64,000 nucleotides of DNA from Paroedura picta (taxonomy: Eukaryota > Chordata > Lepidosauria > Squamata > Gekkonidae). Below the pieces are notes generated by a model. That model was not told the origin of the DNA and made no database searches. It was given only the letters and a program-made list of their open reading frames with translations. How positions within the stretch are numbered: the stretch's first letter is position 1; each line of letters starts with the position of its first letter. Both the position numbers and the translations under genes were made by a program. The DNA lies in assembly GCF_049243985.1 (NCBI RefSeq), contig NC_135382.1, forward strand, positions 22,114,990 through 22,178,989, in the 5' to 3' direction. Shown piece by piece: positions 1 through 10,919 of the stretch.

Positions 1-134
1 TCCAGTTCCTTGAAAGAATGAGGTCTTTCCAGCAGTGGACTTGAGTTCCATTTTTTGCTGTGGTACTGTTGTCAATAGTCCACCCCTTTGCACTCTTTAA
101 TAACAAGCCTTTTCATGATACGCTTTTCTTTCAG

Positions 135-203
135 GACTGTGCAACCAATGCTGCCAAAAGCCCAGCTTCTCATGGGCTTGAAATTGATTTGCTCAATTTG
201 GAG
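135..203 (+). CDS. RIPK2-like gene, linker exon (23 codons)
   Basis: A pyrimidine-rich tract ending in CAG precedes it and GTGAGC follows. It reads 23 codons in phase 0 at both ends. The peptide begins DCATNAAK and ends LLNLE. It is assigned because it joins in frame to the exon at 977. Confidence 0.5.
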
Positions 204-3200
204 GTGAGCACATTCTGTTTGTTTGAGACATTATACTGGAGGATGGGACTGCTCTCTCCTAAGGCTGGTTTTGCCAGCCCTTGAAGTAGTGTACTTTTGC
301 CAGCAAACGTGGAAGGTGGGATCCATTCACGTGTTTTTCCTGGGAGTTCTGACAAATGCACCTTGATATAAACATTGAAATATCAGTAGCTGTTCTATAG
401 AAGGGATGTGGTATGGGTGCAAGCATACTTTTTATAGTATTTGGGGGCTTCTTATGGGTAGTCTGCTTCATGTCCCCAGGGATATGTCAGTGTTGTTGTT
501 CATGCTATGCTATGTTATGATTGTTATCTGACAGATTGTTATAATGTTCTATGTAACTATTTTTACAATGTTCTATGTAAACCGCCCAGAGCCATAGGGA
601 AGGGTGATATAAAAATCCAAATAAATAAATGTATGAATAAAAGGGAATCTTTGTAATCTGTATTTCAGATTCAAGGCAAAAAAGGAACAGAGAAAGCAGA
701 AGCCAGAATAGTTAATTTAAAAATTGTGTGTGTGTGTTAATGAATTATGCAAGGTTTGAATCGGGGGGGGGGGGGAGCTTATTTCACAACCAGATATAAT
801 AACAAACAGCCTAATAGAGCTGCCAAACTCAGATGTATTCCTTAATCAAGGGGAACTGGGGTGGGGGGGGGGTGAGTGGGAATGGAACTCTGGCCATAAA
901 ATCAAGGCTATTGCTGAATCTATAGATTGCTGCTGCTGTTATAATAAATAATTGTACCTTTTCCTCTGTGTCACAGACAGGCAGTTCCCAATACAAAACC
1001 AGCCTCACAAAAAAGACTACTTTAGAAAAGCCAAGTTTGCCTGGTATCCACTTTGAAAGTGACACACCAAAGGAAGCGAAGCAGACACTGTTTACCAGTG
1101 CCACTCCTTCTAATACAACCCTGGGAAAAGGTATTAACTCTATTTGTGAATTGTGTAGTCAGGAGGCTGAGCGGTCTGCTTCTGTTTGCAGGATTGCCAC
1201 AGCAACAAATGGGAGTGAATTGCTCTTAGACTGGATTACGAAATTCTGTGACTCCCACTTCTGTGAAGTAGCACTTTGCTGGTATGGAAAAAAAGCCTCA
1301 TTCAAAAGGCAGTCAGTGTGCTGAGGTGGCTAGAGGATCTGGGAGACTCAGGTTCAAATCCTGATTCTGCCATGGAAGTGCACTGGGTAGCCTTGGCCCA
1401 GTCACACACTCTCAGCCTAACATTCATCACAGGGTTGTTGTGAGGATAAAATGAAGGTGAGAAGGATGAAAGCCTTTTTGGGTCTGCATTGAGGGAAAAG
1501 GCAGAGCATAAGTGAGGTAAATAAAATGTAGCTGGAAAACACTGGAAGAGTTCATGCCTCCTATACTTCAGTCTTACTGGTGAATCTATGGCTAGACATG
1601 TTTCCAAAAATCACTGCACAAGAGCCAAAAAACATACTTCTTTAGGATTTCTCCTGTGCCGTTGTACTGACTGGCTTCTCCTGGCTGGCCAAAGTCTGCC
1701 TGCTCTTCTTTAGTTGGCTCGGTTGTGTGGACAGAAATATGCATGGATGTAGATAAATCCAATCAGAGCGTTAGGTGTACAGCCCAAATTTAGGTTGGGT
1801 TGAAATCCCAGAGCACTGTTTTCCTGACAGGTCAGCAGGATACAAAACAAGTCTGAACAAACAAGTCTAAAGTTTGAAGGTTATCTTAGAGTCATTTCCC
1901 ATTTTACTTTGTTTTCGAGATGTGCCTGGGAAAGGAGAACGCCTTAAAGCACAAGAACGTAAGACCTTCCCAAGGTGGATCCCTTGAATGTGTGTTTCTC
2001 AAAGACCATTTCTGCAGCTCTCCCTAGGGCTGCCCAATGTCCTTTTCAGAGAGGCTTAATAGGGTGTTATGAAAAGATTCACCTGATGTATTGGCATTAA
2101 TTGGTATTAATTCCGAAAGCTGCCTAAAAGGGCAAGGATCTGTAGTTCTCCAGAAGCATTTACAAAGCCAACTTAAAACAAAACAAAGAACATTATGCTG
2201 CTTGTGTTTTTAATTGCAAGCCATCTCCAGCAGGACTCTGAAGACTGGCACAGAAATATTCCAGAAAAATAGTAGTCTCTAGATTTACTGAAACGTCTGT
2301 GTGATTTGCAGATCCTGCCCTGGTTCATTTCTTGATGCAGTGCAATTCTCAAACTAATTTCTTCAGGTTCTTCAACGTGTGGCAGCCAAGGATTGGGCCC
2401 TCGCCATTCCTTACCCACTCTGCTTGCATCAGATCCCAGTAGAAACGTCACCATTCCCTTGCGCAGAAAATCTGAGGGTTGGCAGCAGCCGATGCCAGTG
2501 CTGGGAGCTGATCACAGCACTTCCCACAGTAACTTTCCCTGGCCCGGACGCCCATTTCCAGGTAAATTTTTAAAAGCTGTTTATTAAGAAGAGGCAGTCT
2601 TGCTTCAGAACAGTCCTGAATTGCAATCCATGGCTTGTATTAGAGAATGAAGCAGTATATGAAATCAATGTTGCTTATAGGAGGGGGGGAAGGATGTACA
2701 AGTAATAACTTCAATGAAGGATCCAAGCCACTGAAACTGACCCAGCAAACTTCACTTTCACAACAACAGGTTGTAGCTGGGGAACCAGCTGAAGCAGCAG
2801 TCCTATGCTGACTAAGGAGTAAGCCCTGATCAAACTGAGTAGGGCTGCTTACTCTCTATGGAGTCTCATATGTTAGCTGCAACTTGATAGCACTTTATCA
2901 TAATAACTAGGGGCCAAGCCCATTGCATACAAAAATTGAGGTGATGGTGGGAGAACTCTCCAGATGGTCTCCCCCCTCCTCCCAGGACCTGGATAGGCTG
3001 CAGGCAGCTGTTATGGAACTCACTGGCAGGGCAGGTCTCATGCAGCAGAAATCTGCAGCCTACGAGCTTTGGAGGGAAGTGGAATGAGGAGAGGGTGGTC
3101 AGGGTTGGGGGATGGAAGGCGATTGGCTGACCACTGGATAGACAGACAAGCCAATTGGAGGAGGAGGCACTCAGGGGCAGGACAGTCACCCTGAGTGGGT

Positions 3201-3675
3201 GTTAAGTGCTGAGTGACACTTAAGCCATGAGACACACTCCTCCTCCAAGCCCTTACCAGAAATATTAAGTGGAACAGATGTGGATTACAATGTGGTATGG
3301 GTTGCAAACAGATGGGGTGGAAGTACAGTCCCAAAAGTGTTGAAAAGATGAATTCATTATATTACATTCCTCTGTGCTACAGATCTGTCCTATAAAGGAA
3401 ACTGCTGCACCATCCTAGCCTGTGGGCGAGAATCCATCTTGAGCTTTATGACTGAAGGGCGCCTGAACCACATCTTGGACGTCCTGCGCTCTCAGCAGAT
3501 CTTATCCAGAACAGACTATGAAACAATCACTTCGTTCCCCACTGTGACCAGCCGGGCGCGTGCTTTGTTGGACACTTGCCTCAGCCTTGGGGAGAACGCT
3601 GCCCAAACTGTAGTGGCTATTCTGTCTGCCAGCAAGTGCAGCCCTTTGGCAAGAGCATCTGGACCAACATGGTGA
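135..3675 (+). CDS. RIPK2-like CARD gene, 3' part (four exons, kinase part outside the window)
   Basis: Four exons (135-203, 977-1130, 2367-2561, 3383-3675) have AG/GT borders and join in one frame (phases 0, 1, 1), giving the last 236 residues and a TGA. The final exon carries a CARD (about residues 155-220) that aligns with the human RIPK2 CARD: RExIxxxMTExxLNxxLDxLxS, DYE, PTxTSxxRxLLDT, GExxA. The tyrosine matching human RIPK2 Tyr474 is kept (codon 3517-3519). The first ~140 residues are a Ser/Thr/Pro-rich linker, as expected between kinase and CARD. RIPK2 is known to carry NOD1/NOD2 signals to NF-kB by CARD-CARD contact in the cytosol. By position next to SLC7A6 this is not the usual RIPK2 locus, so I infer an ancient paralogue. 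The kinase domain is not in the window, so another CARD protein is still possible. Confidence 0.68.
204..976 (+). other. RIPK2-like intron
   Basis: No coding signal seen. It contains a LINE-type 3' tail near 555-625 (AACCGCCCAGAGCC followed by an AAATAAAT stretch), a short TG repeat near 727-738 and a poly-G run near 763-776. Confidence 0.5.
977..1130 (+). CDS. RIPK2-like gene, linker exon (TGSSQ...LGK)
   Basis: It lies between a TGTCACAG acceptor and a GTATTA donor, and runs from phase 0 to phase 1. The peptide is rich in Ser, Thr and Lys. Its start, TGSSQ, loosely recalls CGSSQ in the human RIPK2 linker. It has no known domain. Confidence 0.55.
1314..1532 (+). mobile_element. tRNA-derived SINE (CACAGGGTTGTTGTGAGGATAAA type)
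   Basis: The head has a B-box-like GGTTCAAATCC. The body has the CCTTGGCCCAGTCACA and ACAGGGTTGTTGTGAGGAT blocks and the tail is AAATAAA. A second copy lies at about 17822-18035. It sits in an intron of the RIPK2-like gene. Confidence 0.65.
2367..2561 (+). CDS. RIPK2-like gene, linker exon (65 codons)
   Basis: Acceptor CTTCAG, donor GTAAAT, phase 1 to phase 1. The correct frame reads GSSTCGSQGLGPRHS and ends GRPFPG. A second open frame over the same bases is excluded by the phases of the flanking exons. The region looks disordered and fast evolving. Confidence 0.55.
2562..3382 (+). other. RIPK2-like intron with a possible old repeat
   Basis: No exon signal seen. Bases ~2909-3290 hold a GC-rich block with GCGATTGGCTG and a nearby GACAGAC. 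A similar block (GGATTGGCTG, then GACAGGCAG) occurs near 10535-10565, so this may be a shared repeat family. It is unclassified. Confidence 0.35.
3383..3675 (+). CDS. RIPK2-like gene, last exon with the CARD
   Basis: It opens after GTGCTACAG in phase 1 and ends at TGA 3673-3675. The six-helix CARD fills most of it, with a tail of about 16 residues (SASKCSPLARASGPTW) after the last helix. As in RIPK2, the CARD sits at the very C-terminus and within one exon. The human RIPK2 tail after the CARD is longer. Confidence 0.7.
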
Positions 3676-5740
3676 ACTTGAATGGCTTTTTGCACAGCAT
3701 GTTGTTGGCAAATGTCTCCGGAAACGGTAACTTGGTGCTGGCATTGCGTCTTTGTGACCTGCTCCCATGGATGAGAGAGTCTCGCACACTTCCGCTCAGT
3801 GACTTTAACCAAAGGAGAATTGGATTAAGAGATCAAGTCACCCACTGTCTGCACTTGTAACCATCAGAGTCCTTTTAAAACTAATGATGGATCTGTGAGA
3901 TGTTGGGCACAGCTGAAGCTTAGTGTTGGCTGTTAACTTCCTACTTGGAAAGAATGCCTTGTGGTGCTCTAGTTTTTCATACTGGGAGAGAGGAGATTGT
4001 CAAAACTTGGCCACTGAAAGGCAAAAGGCACCTAAGGCCACAGTCGCCCCGTGAAGCGGTAACAAAAGGATGCCTGCTGGGGTAAGCAAACCGTAAACTC
4101 AAACTCAAGCCAGCAGGGCATCCTGGTTCAAATGAACTTTTGTTAATTGCAGAGTTTCAGGATAGCTTTTGAGCAGTCACTAAGGCACCTGGTTGGGTGT
4201 CATGAACAACCAATTACTTTCTATGCTTGTAATTGAGGCTAGTGAATTCTGAGAGATGCTTTGCCCTGCCATAATGGACATGTCTGTCTGAGGGATAAAA
4301 TAGTGCTAAATGTTTCTAATCAGTCTGATAACATCTGCTTAAATTAGTGGCTGCAGTTAATGGCAGCAGCACAAAGAAAAGTCTGACGTCACAAGAGGAA
4401 GATTGTTGAAACCAAGGAATTGGTTGGGAGCCATGTTTGCTACTTCGAACTCTTGGGGAAAAGACAGGTTGTAAAACTATAATCAATCCGCATTGGGATT
4501 TGTCTTCAAACCTAAAAAATGACACTCCTTTAGCCCTTGTTATTCTTTCCTGTAACTGGTCCTGTGAGGTGTATCACTCTCTGCCAAGGATGGCCCTCCA
4601 AAACTCAGCAAACTTTTTCTTCTAGGGTAGCACAGCCCCGGGATATAAGCAATTAAAAATTTCTTTCCAGTACTATCTGTTTTTGAGGGGAGGGATCTTG
4701 AACCAGAAGATGGGAGATGCAACTCTGGCTGGCTTAAAAAAAAATAGTACATATACTGGCCCGTACCAGACTTCTTTCATCCATGTACACAGCACAAACC
4801 CTTGGATACAGGGGCTGTGGCTCATTGACAGAGAATCTGCATGGCTTGCAGTAGGTCCTCTATTTGGTTCCCAGCGTCTCCTATTACAAGAACCAGGAAG
4901 CAGGTGATGAGGAAGACTTCTTCGTAAGACACTGGAGAAAGAATACCAGTCTCAGTAAGCAGCATGGTGTAGTGAGGGTTGCAAGAGAATCCCTGGTCTG
5001 TGGCCATGACAACTTTGCACTTATCATTTATTAATTCATAGTGGATACAAATGCACCTATTCCATACATATTAAGTGCTAGTGCATTCTACTGTGGTCTG
5101 ATGGAAGAAAGTAAAAGATCTTCCATAACAGTTTCTCTGAAACAGGCGCCAGGACCCAGAGGTAGGTCACAACTCTTTCATGGATGACTTGCAAGGCCAA
5201 GAGGCTCAATGGTGAACTTGGATTTTCCTCTAAAGAACATGTGAAATGGCCCTTATCAATGCATCTGACCTCTCAATAATAATGCTCTATATTTTTACAA
5301 AAATGCAACATGAAAACTAAAATAATAAATTTGTTCTATTATTAACATAAGAGCTTCTTGTTTTTTATTAGGAGGGAAAGGATCATGGAGTTATTGTTGT
5401 TTTTAACAGCAGTTAAGTCCCAGTGTGTTTAGTTGGATTAACTTCCAGGTAAGCATGCTAAAAGAGGTCTAATTCAGACTACTGCTCAGGTCTATTCAAT
5501 GATAGTTACTCTCAGGCAAGTGTTCTTAGGATGGTACTATTAGTTTACAAATTTTAAAAGTTTGAGAATCATTGTCCATAAGTCTTCGCAATTAGAACAG
5601 TTAACTGGATTAATGGCTTTTAATGATGTTTCGTTTGCTTGCTGTGCAAAGTTGATTTTATTTTACACCGTAAGCAGCCTCATGCTTTAGGGAAGAGCAA
5701 AGACTAATTTTCCAATAGATGTATATATGATTGATGAGAA
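3676..5740. other. Downstream of the RIPK2-like gene: 3'UTR, then gene-free
   Basis: No convincing gene. Poly(A) signal candidates for the RIPK2-like gene are ATTAAA at 4652-4657 and AATAAA at 5324-5329. Neither can be chosen from sequence alone. Confidence 0.4.
4815..4990 (+). mobile_element. tRNA-derived SINE (GCTGTGGCTCA head)
   Basis: It begins GGGGCTGTGGCTCATTGACAG and continues with GAATCTGCATGGCTTGCAGTAGGTC, the head of a SINE family also seen at about 15505-15705 and 39015-39230 on the other strand and at 50785-51005. The copy is diverged. Confidence 0.6.
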
Positions 5741-7080
5741 TGGAGAGTACTTTAAATATCTTTGGTGTTCAATTGTGCTGCTGTGGTTGGTAAAAGGTAT
5801 TTAAATTTTAAAGGGACTGTGTAAAGTTTAAGTGCCTTTTCCCCCCATTGGAAACAATGAATGATGGGGGCATTTTTTTGAGGCCCACAGAACTAGACCA
5901 CTTGGTCTAATTTTTTCAAACTTTGGGGAGTTTCTTGAGGTCAGGCACCAGCAGATATGTGCAAATTTAGTGGGGCTTTTTGCACGCCTTCAAAATAGCA
6001 CAATGGTTGCCAATTGAAAACGCTACTGATTTGCTGTTTTGCACAACGTCGTCGACAATCTGCCACACACCTGAAACCAATCTGTAAAAAGCGCTTCCTT
6101 GTAGCGCTTTCAGGGAAATCCCCAAAAGTGGATTCACCCTCCGGAAAGCGAAACACTCCTGCAACCAATCTGCAACACTAGCGAAAAAGACCTGTGCGTT
6201 AACATTGTTGCGGTTTCTACAAAGTCCCTCCCCCTGGCTCTCCTCTCTGATCTTCCGGCGAAGCGATCGCCATTTTTTTTTCTCCGAGTGAGCGGGGATA
6301 AACGCACCAGCGAGCCTCTTTCTGTTTAGAGGCTTCCCTGGCTTCAGTCCTTCCCCTTTAGTCACTAAGCACAAACCACAGAAAAGCCCGTTTGCTGATG
6401 TATTTTCCCATTAATTTTTACACATTCATTCAGCCGAAAATCGGGCCTGTGAGAGGGGGGGGGGGATTTTTTTTTTTCACTCGGAGGAAGCGTGGCAACG
6501 ATCAAACGACAGCTCAAACACATTAGGCAGCTGGATGGGTCTCTCCGTTGCAACGAATCTACACAGATTCGTTACAATGGGTCTGTTTTTTTTTTAAAAA
6601 AAACCTTAAAGGGAAAGGGGCTGTTTGGGAGCATGCTAACGGCTGCCCATTGGCTGCTTGACGGCCAGGGGCGGGACGAGCTTGGCAATAGCGCTTCCTT
6701 TCTAGCGATTTCTGCCGAGACCGGAAGCCTGTGGGAAACGCTACAAAACGCAACTGGATTCCACTACAAAGGCAGGTATGCATAATGACGAATTCCACTA
6801 TTTTAAATGGCGATTTTTCATTCAGTGACCAATTTGCTACAAAGATCCCGGTGCGTAAAGCCCCAGTGTATTTACCTCAGCCCCCCCCCCCCAGCCCCAG
6901 ATCAATTGGAGACCATAGATTATATAGGCTATAATGGAGCAAAAAAAATCCAGCACTTCTGAATATTGACCGAACCCAAATACCATACTGGTATTCAGAA
7001 AAATCAGGAAAAGAGATGTCTTTCGGATTCAGTATACCTGAACCCAAAACATATTGGTTTCAAGCAGCCCCAACCAAATT
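5740..7080. mobile_element. Old repeat split by a CpG-rich insertion
   Basis: The left part (about 5740-5955, with CCCCCCATTGGAAACAATGA) and the right part (about 6840-7080, with CCCCAGATCAATTGGAGACC) look like the two ends of one interspersed repeat. The segment between them differs sharply in base makeup. The class is unknown and the borders are approximate. Confidence 0.4.
5955..6835. mobile_element. CpG-rich ~0.9 kb element, possibly a DNA transposon with inverted ends
   Basis: Its two ends show imperfect inverted similarity: ...TTTTTGCACGCCTTCAAAATAG at the left, and at the right, read on the other strand, AAAAATCGCCATTTAAAATAG. Inside are a 9-bp-arm palindrome (AACGAATCT/AGATTCGTT, ~6551-6572), an inverted pair CTCCGAGTGA/TCACTCGGAG (~6281 and ~6477), an inverted CCAAT box with a GC box near 6645-6675, and many CpGs. 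No protein is recognised. It could instead be a promoter island of an unknown transcript. Confidence 0.4.
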
Positions 7081-7239
7081 AGCTTAGTGAAAGGCAGACA
7101 CGCAGCGATGATCTGTGAATCTGAAGGTAATGGCTTGGCATAGCTCTGTTTCTTTCTGAGTGGGCAAATCATTTCCCAAGAGATGTATAATCATCATGTC
7201 AGGTGGTCTGTAATCAAAAACTTGCCAAGAAATGCTGTT

Positions 7240-9220
7240 CAACAGGAAGGATCAGCGCATCCCTCTCTGCCCAAGCCAAGTGATGTGTGACTGCGGCTCA
7301 AGGCCAAGTGATTCTCCCATTCAGAAGATGATGTGTATTGTTCAGCCCAGAAGGCTGACAATCCAAACTGACTAGAAGTGCTGCAGTGGGAGGATTCACA
7401 AATCTCACCACAGCATAAAGCCCCTCCCCCCAAGGCAATGTAAAGCCCACTTTAAACAAGGTAAGAGCCTCTTGTGGCACAGAGTAGTAAGGCAGCAGAC
7501 ATGCAGTCTGAACCTCTGTCCATGAGGCTGGGAGTTCTATCCCAGCAGCCGGCTCAAGGTTGACTCAGCCTTCCATCCTTCTGAGGTCGGTAAAATGAGT
7601 ACCCAGCTTGCTGGGGGGTAAACGGTAATGACTGGGGAAGGCACTGGCAAACCACCCCATATTGAGTCTGCTATGAAAACGCTAGAGGGCGTCACCCCAA
7701 GGGTCAGACATGACTCGGTGCTTGCACAGGGGATACCTTTATCTTTAAACAAGGTAATCTTGAAATAAGACCAATAAGTTTGCGACAGCTGATGACTTAT
7801 ACCACGGAGTAATTCGCTGATGACTGGTACGCAGGGGTCTGGAGTGGGACACGGTCCTTGTTTCCAACCCTCAATGGCCCGCTGGGCAGTGAAGGCATTA
7901 AAAAGATCATTAAACCCCCATGCTTTGCTTATATACAAGGAAACAGAGGTCAAATGTAAGTCCACAGTCCTTGGCGAAAGACCATGCTCTTTAAGGTAGG
8001 CTAAGTAGCGTAAGACATCGGCCTTGGGAACCCTAAAGGCCTTAAATGTGTAGATAGCAGGAAAATAGGAGCTGCTCCCAAGCTTCAGAGTTCCTTTGAG
8101 GATTGATCTGGATGCAGTGGTGCATTGGAGGCAGAGTTCTGAAACCTCTTTTGAGACAGAGTTCCAATACAAGGTGTCTACAATATTGACACCTGCAACA
8201 TATTTTTCTGAGTGAAATATTCCCAAGAGACAAACCAGAACAAACTTGTGTACCAGATGCAACACTCGCTCAGAGTGAGAAGACTGACGGTTGATGACAC
8301 ATACCACAACCTGATTAACGCACCAAAACATTATTTGTTTGTTATGACAATGTTTCTCCCAAATAAAAACAGTTATCATACTCAAGCATGTGAGTTCTTT
8401 AAGAATGTTCAAGACCAGTGCAATGGCTTTCACTGGGAAACCAACAAACAGGAAAATAAACCTGTAGGCCAAAGCTACCTATCACAACAGAATGCACATG
8501 CTGAGTATCCCCTGGTGACATGGCTGATGCCAAATTACCACACAATTAAATTTATTCTAAAAGTTGGAGCCAGACAGAAGTCCTCCCTGTTGCCCTGGGC
8601 GATTCTAATGTGATGATGGGCGGACACCCAGGCTGTGGAGCAAACCAAGCATGCACAAAGGGGAGAATGGAGACACTACTTTGCAAACTAGTTGAGATGA
8701 TCTAGGAGGGACTGCATCTCTTCACGGCTGCATATTAGAACTGATGACCTAATGCAATAAAGACCTAAGAGGAAGAGGCAGAGACACGATTGGAATCTAA
8801 TAGGATGCCAAGGTAAGTGAGTTGGGTGTATGTACTCACCAATTTTCCTGTGTTAAAGTGACACCCAATTCAGATGCCAGCCCTTGGGATGCAGCCAAGT
8901 GAGAACTACAATCTGCAGGACCTGCTGGACTTACCAAAATTTACTCAAGGAATGATTAATATGGGAACTATTGGACCAACCAAGGTGATAAAGGCTTAGA
9001 AGGTGGCACAAGCTATAAGGAAGGTGCCACCTGTCCTTCAGCACATTCCTTAGCGACCTTCTAATAATGTCAGGAAGGTCGTTAGATTTAAGGTTCCCAC
9101 AATCAGTTGGAAAATGGGGGCCAGAAAGAGGAATATGAAAACTTGCAGCAAAACCCTCCCTTAATAAGAAAAGCATCAGTATGATGCTAGTAAAGGCTCC
9201 ATGGCTTTGAATCAATAGGA
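7240..9220 (-). mobile_element. DIRS-like (tyrosine-recombinase) retrotransposon fossil
   Basis: Read on the - strand from 9220 down, it shows a reverse-transcriptase start region (~9200-8950), an RNase H-like region (~8470-8170, around VNRQSSHSERVLHLVHKFVL) and a tyrosine recombinase N-terminal core (~8040-7758, around LKEHGLSPRTVDLHLTSVSL). The recombinase C-terminal part follows beyond a nested SINE (~7450-7240). This order is that of DIRS elements. It is broken in several places and cannot be active. It is old enough to have collected a later SINE insertion. Confidence 0.72.
7465..7742 (+). mobile_element. tRNA-derived SINE nested in the DIRS fossil
   Basis: It is full length, about 278 bp. 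The tRNA-like head has a B-box GGGAGTTCTATCCC. The body includes GAGGTCGGTAAAATGAGTACC and GGCACTGGCAAACCACCCC, and the end is GGGGATACCTTTAT. It is flanked by a perfect 15-bp target duplication, CTTTAAACAAGGTAA (7450-7464 and 7743-7757), showing LINE-driven insertion. A second copy is at 36884-37156. Confidence 0.88.
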
Positions 9221-9224
9221 GTAT

Positions 9225-10915
9225 GGGTCAGGCCTTGAATTAAATGCACTATTTAAAGGAGCTGGGGGAATTGGAAGCACCCAACTCTCCTTCCTTTTTT
9301 CCACTGAAGATGGAAGGGGATTGGGGCATATGAAATAATTGCATTCCATCACAAAAGCAAAATGGCCTGGGATGGGGACTGAAGCATGTATCATAATTGT
9401 GGTTAAATTTATATTTTATGTGATTGTATTTTCCTTGATTGCACTCCCAATCTAGCAGGGAACATCTGTCTTAAAAAGAACCCGATGCTTGGCTGGGTCA
9501 GGCCTGTGCCACATATGAGACTCCACTATAACCAACCAAGTTCTATCATTGAGATCGTATCTAGACAATTTGATTAACAGCTGGTGAATTAAGCTCAGTT
9601 GTTATGCCTTTAAACCTATACAAATTTGTGTCCAGAAGCTGAGCAAATCCAGATGGAACAGAACAGTGTGAGAAACTGATTGCATTGGCTGAGAAAGACA
9701 GCTGTGGCTGCCAAGTTGGGAAGTGAATTTAGGCCCAGTTCCCTACCCAAAAGGGGATGTGTGGCAATGTAGGAGATTGCCTTCAGGTTTAAAGGTTTAA
9801 AACTCATAATGGAGGCTCTTATGAGTCAGGCATAGCAAACATTTAAAGCTCCACACAACAGTAAACCATTGTCTCTCTTGCTAATGTAAACAGTTGTTGT
9901 AATAAGGGGCCCTCTTCTTGAATCTGTGGCAAAGCTTCAGGCATTCTTAAGCAATTACCTCTCAGACCTTGAGATCCCCTATCTACTGAAGAGTCTGAAG
10001 ATTTAACATGCTGGGTTCTGTGAAGCTTAGAAAGCTTAGAAAGTTTTCAGCTCAAAAACAAGATGATTAAGGGGGAGAGGAACACAACTGAGGTTTTTTT
10101 TGCATGGGGTGGAAAAAGTGGAACTTTTCCTCCTTCTCCCATAATACTAGAACTTGGGAGTGGGGGGGGGGAGAGTAGGGAGTGATATTCAATAACCTAA
10201 ACAGAGAATCGCTGCAGGGGAATAACCTAAACGGGAAACGAAAAAGAACAGTCCTTTATTCAACATGTAATTAAATTATGAAATTCACTGCCAGTGGATG
10301 TAATCATGGATGGCTTTAAGAGGGATTAGGCAGATTCACTGAAGGGAACTATATCAATGGTTACCAGCCATGGGGAGCAAAGGGGACAAAGGGAACCTCC
10401 ATATACAAAGACAGTAAGCCTCTGAATATCCAAGCTAGGAGGTAACAGCAGGGGAAAGCCTTGTCCTTTATGCTATGATTTTTTTTAAAAAAATTGCAGG
10501 CATCGCAGGCCCTTTAAAACATTGAGAAAAAAGGGGATTGGCTGCCTGGATTGATTGACAGGCAGAAGAGAATTGCATGTAAAGCACATTGCTCTCTTCC
10601 ACCATTTCCAGCAGCACTTATGGAAGGTGAGAAGCGTGAAAAGGCGGCAGAGGAAAGCAAGATATCAAGAAGGTGAGGAGGGGCTTGGAGGTGCAATAAT
10701 GTTTAGTGCTATGCCATTCAGCTGGCATAATACTATTTTTGCTATGTGTGGAAATGCCTTCCATGTTACATCAGCACTGTTACATAAAAAGCAAACTAAT
10801 GTTCTCCCCAATGCTCAATGAATGACTGCCGCCAGCATTGTCTTTTTAAGAACTAAATGTCATGTCCCCAACGAAATCTCAAAAGATCAGAATGCCCCAT
10901 GCAGAATACCTGTCA
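9225..10915. other. Gene-free stretch
   Basis: No gene or clear repeat seen apart from the ATTGGCTG/GACAGGCAG block near 10535-10565 and a short local repeat of AATAACCTAAAC near 10190-10232. Confidence 0.4.
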
Positions 10916-10919
10916 TGTG

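Noticed and set aside
3576-3860. 94-codon + strand frame overlapping the CARD exon
   Set aside because: It is the wrong frame over the CARD. The CARD frame has the homology and the correct splice phase.
7465-7560. tRNA-like A and B boxes
   Set aside because: They belong to the head of a SINE with target duplications, not to a tRNA gene. The same holds for the other SINE heads.
8212-8613. 133-codon + strand frame
   Set aside because: It lies antisense to the DIRS fossil and has no recognisable similarity.
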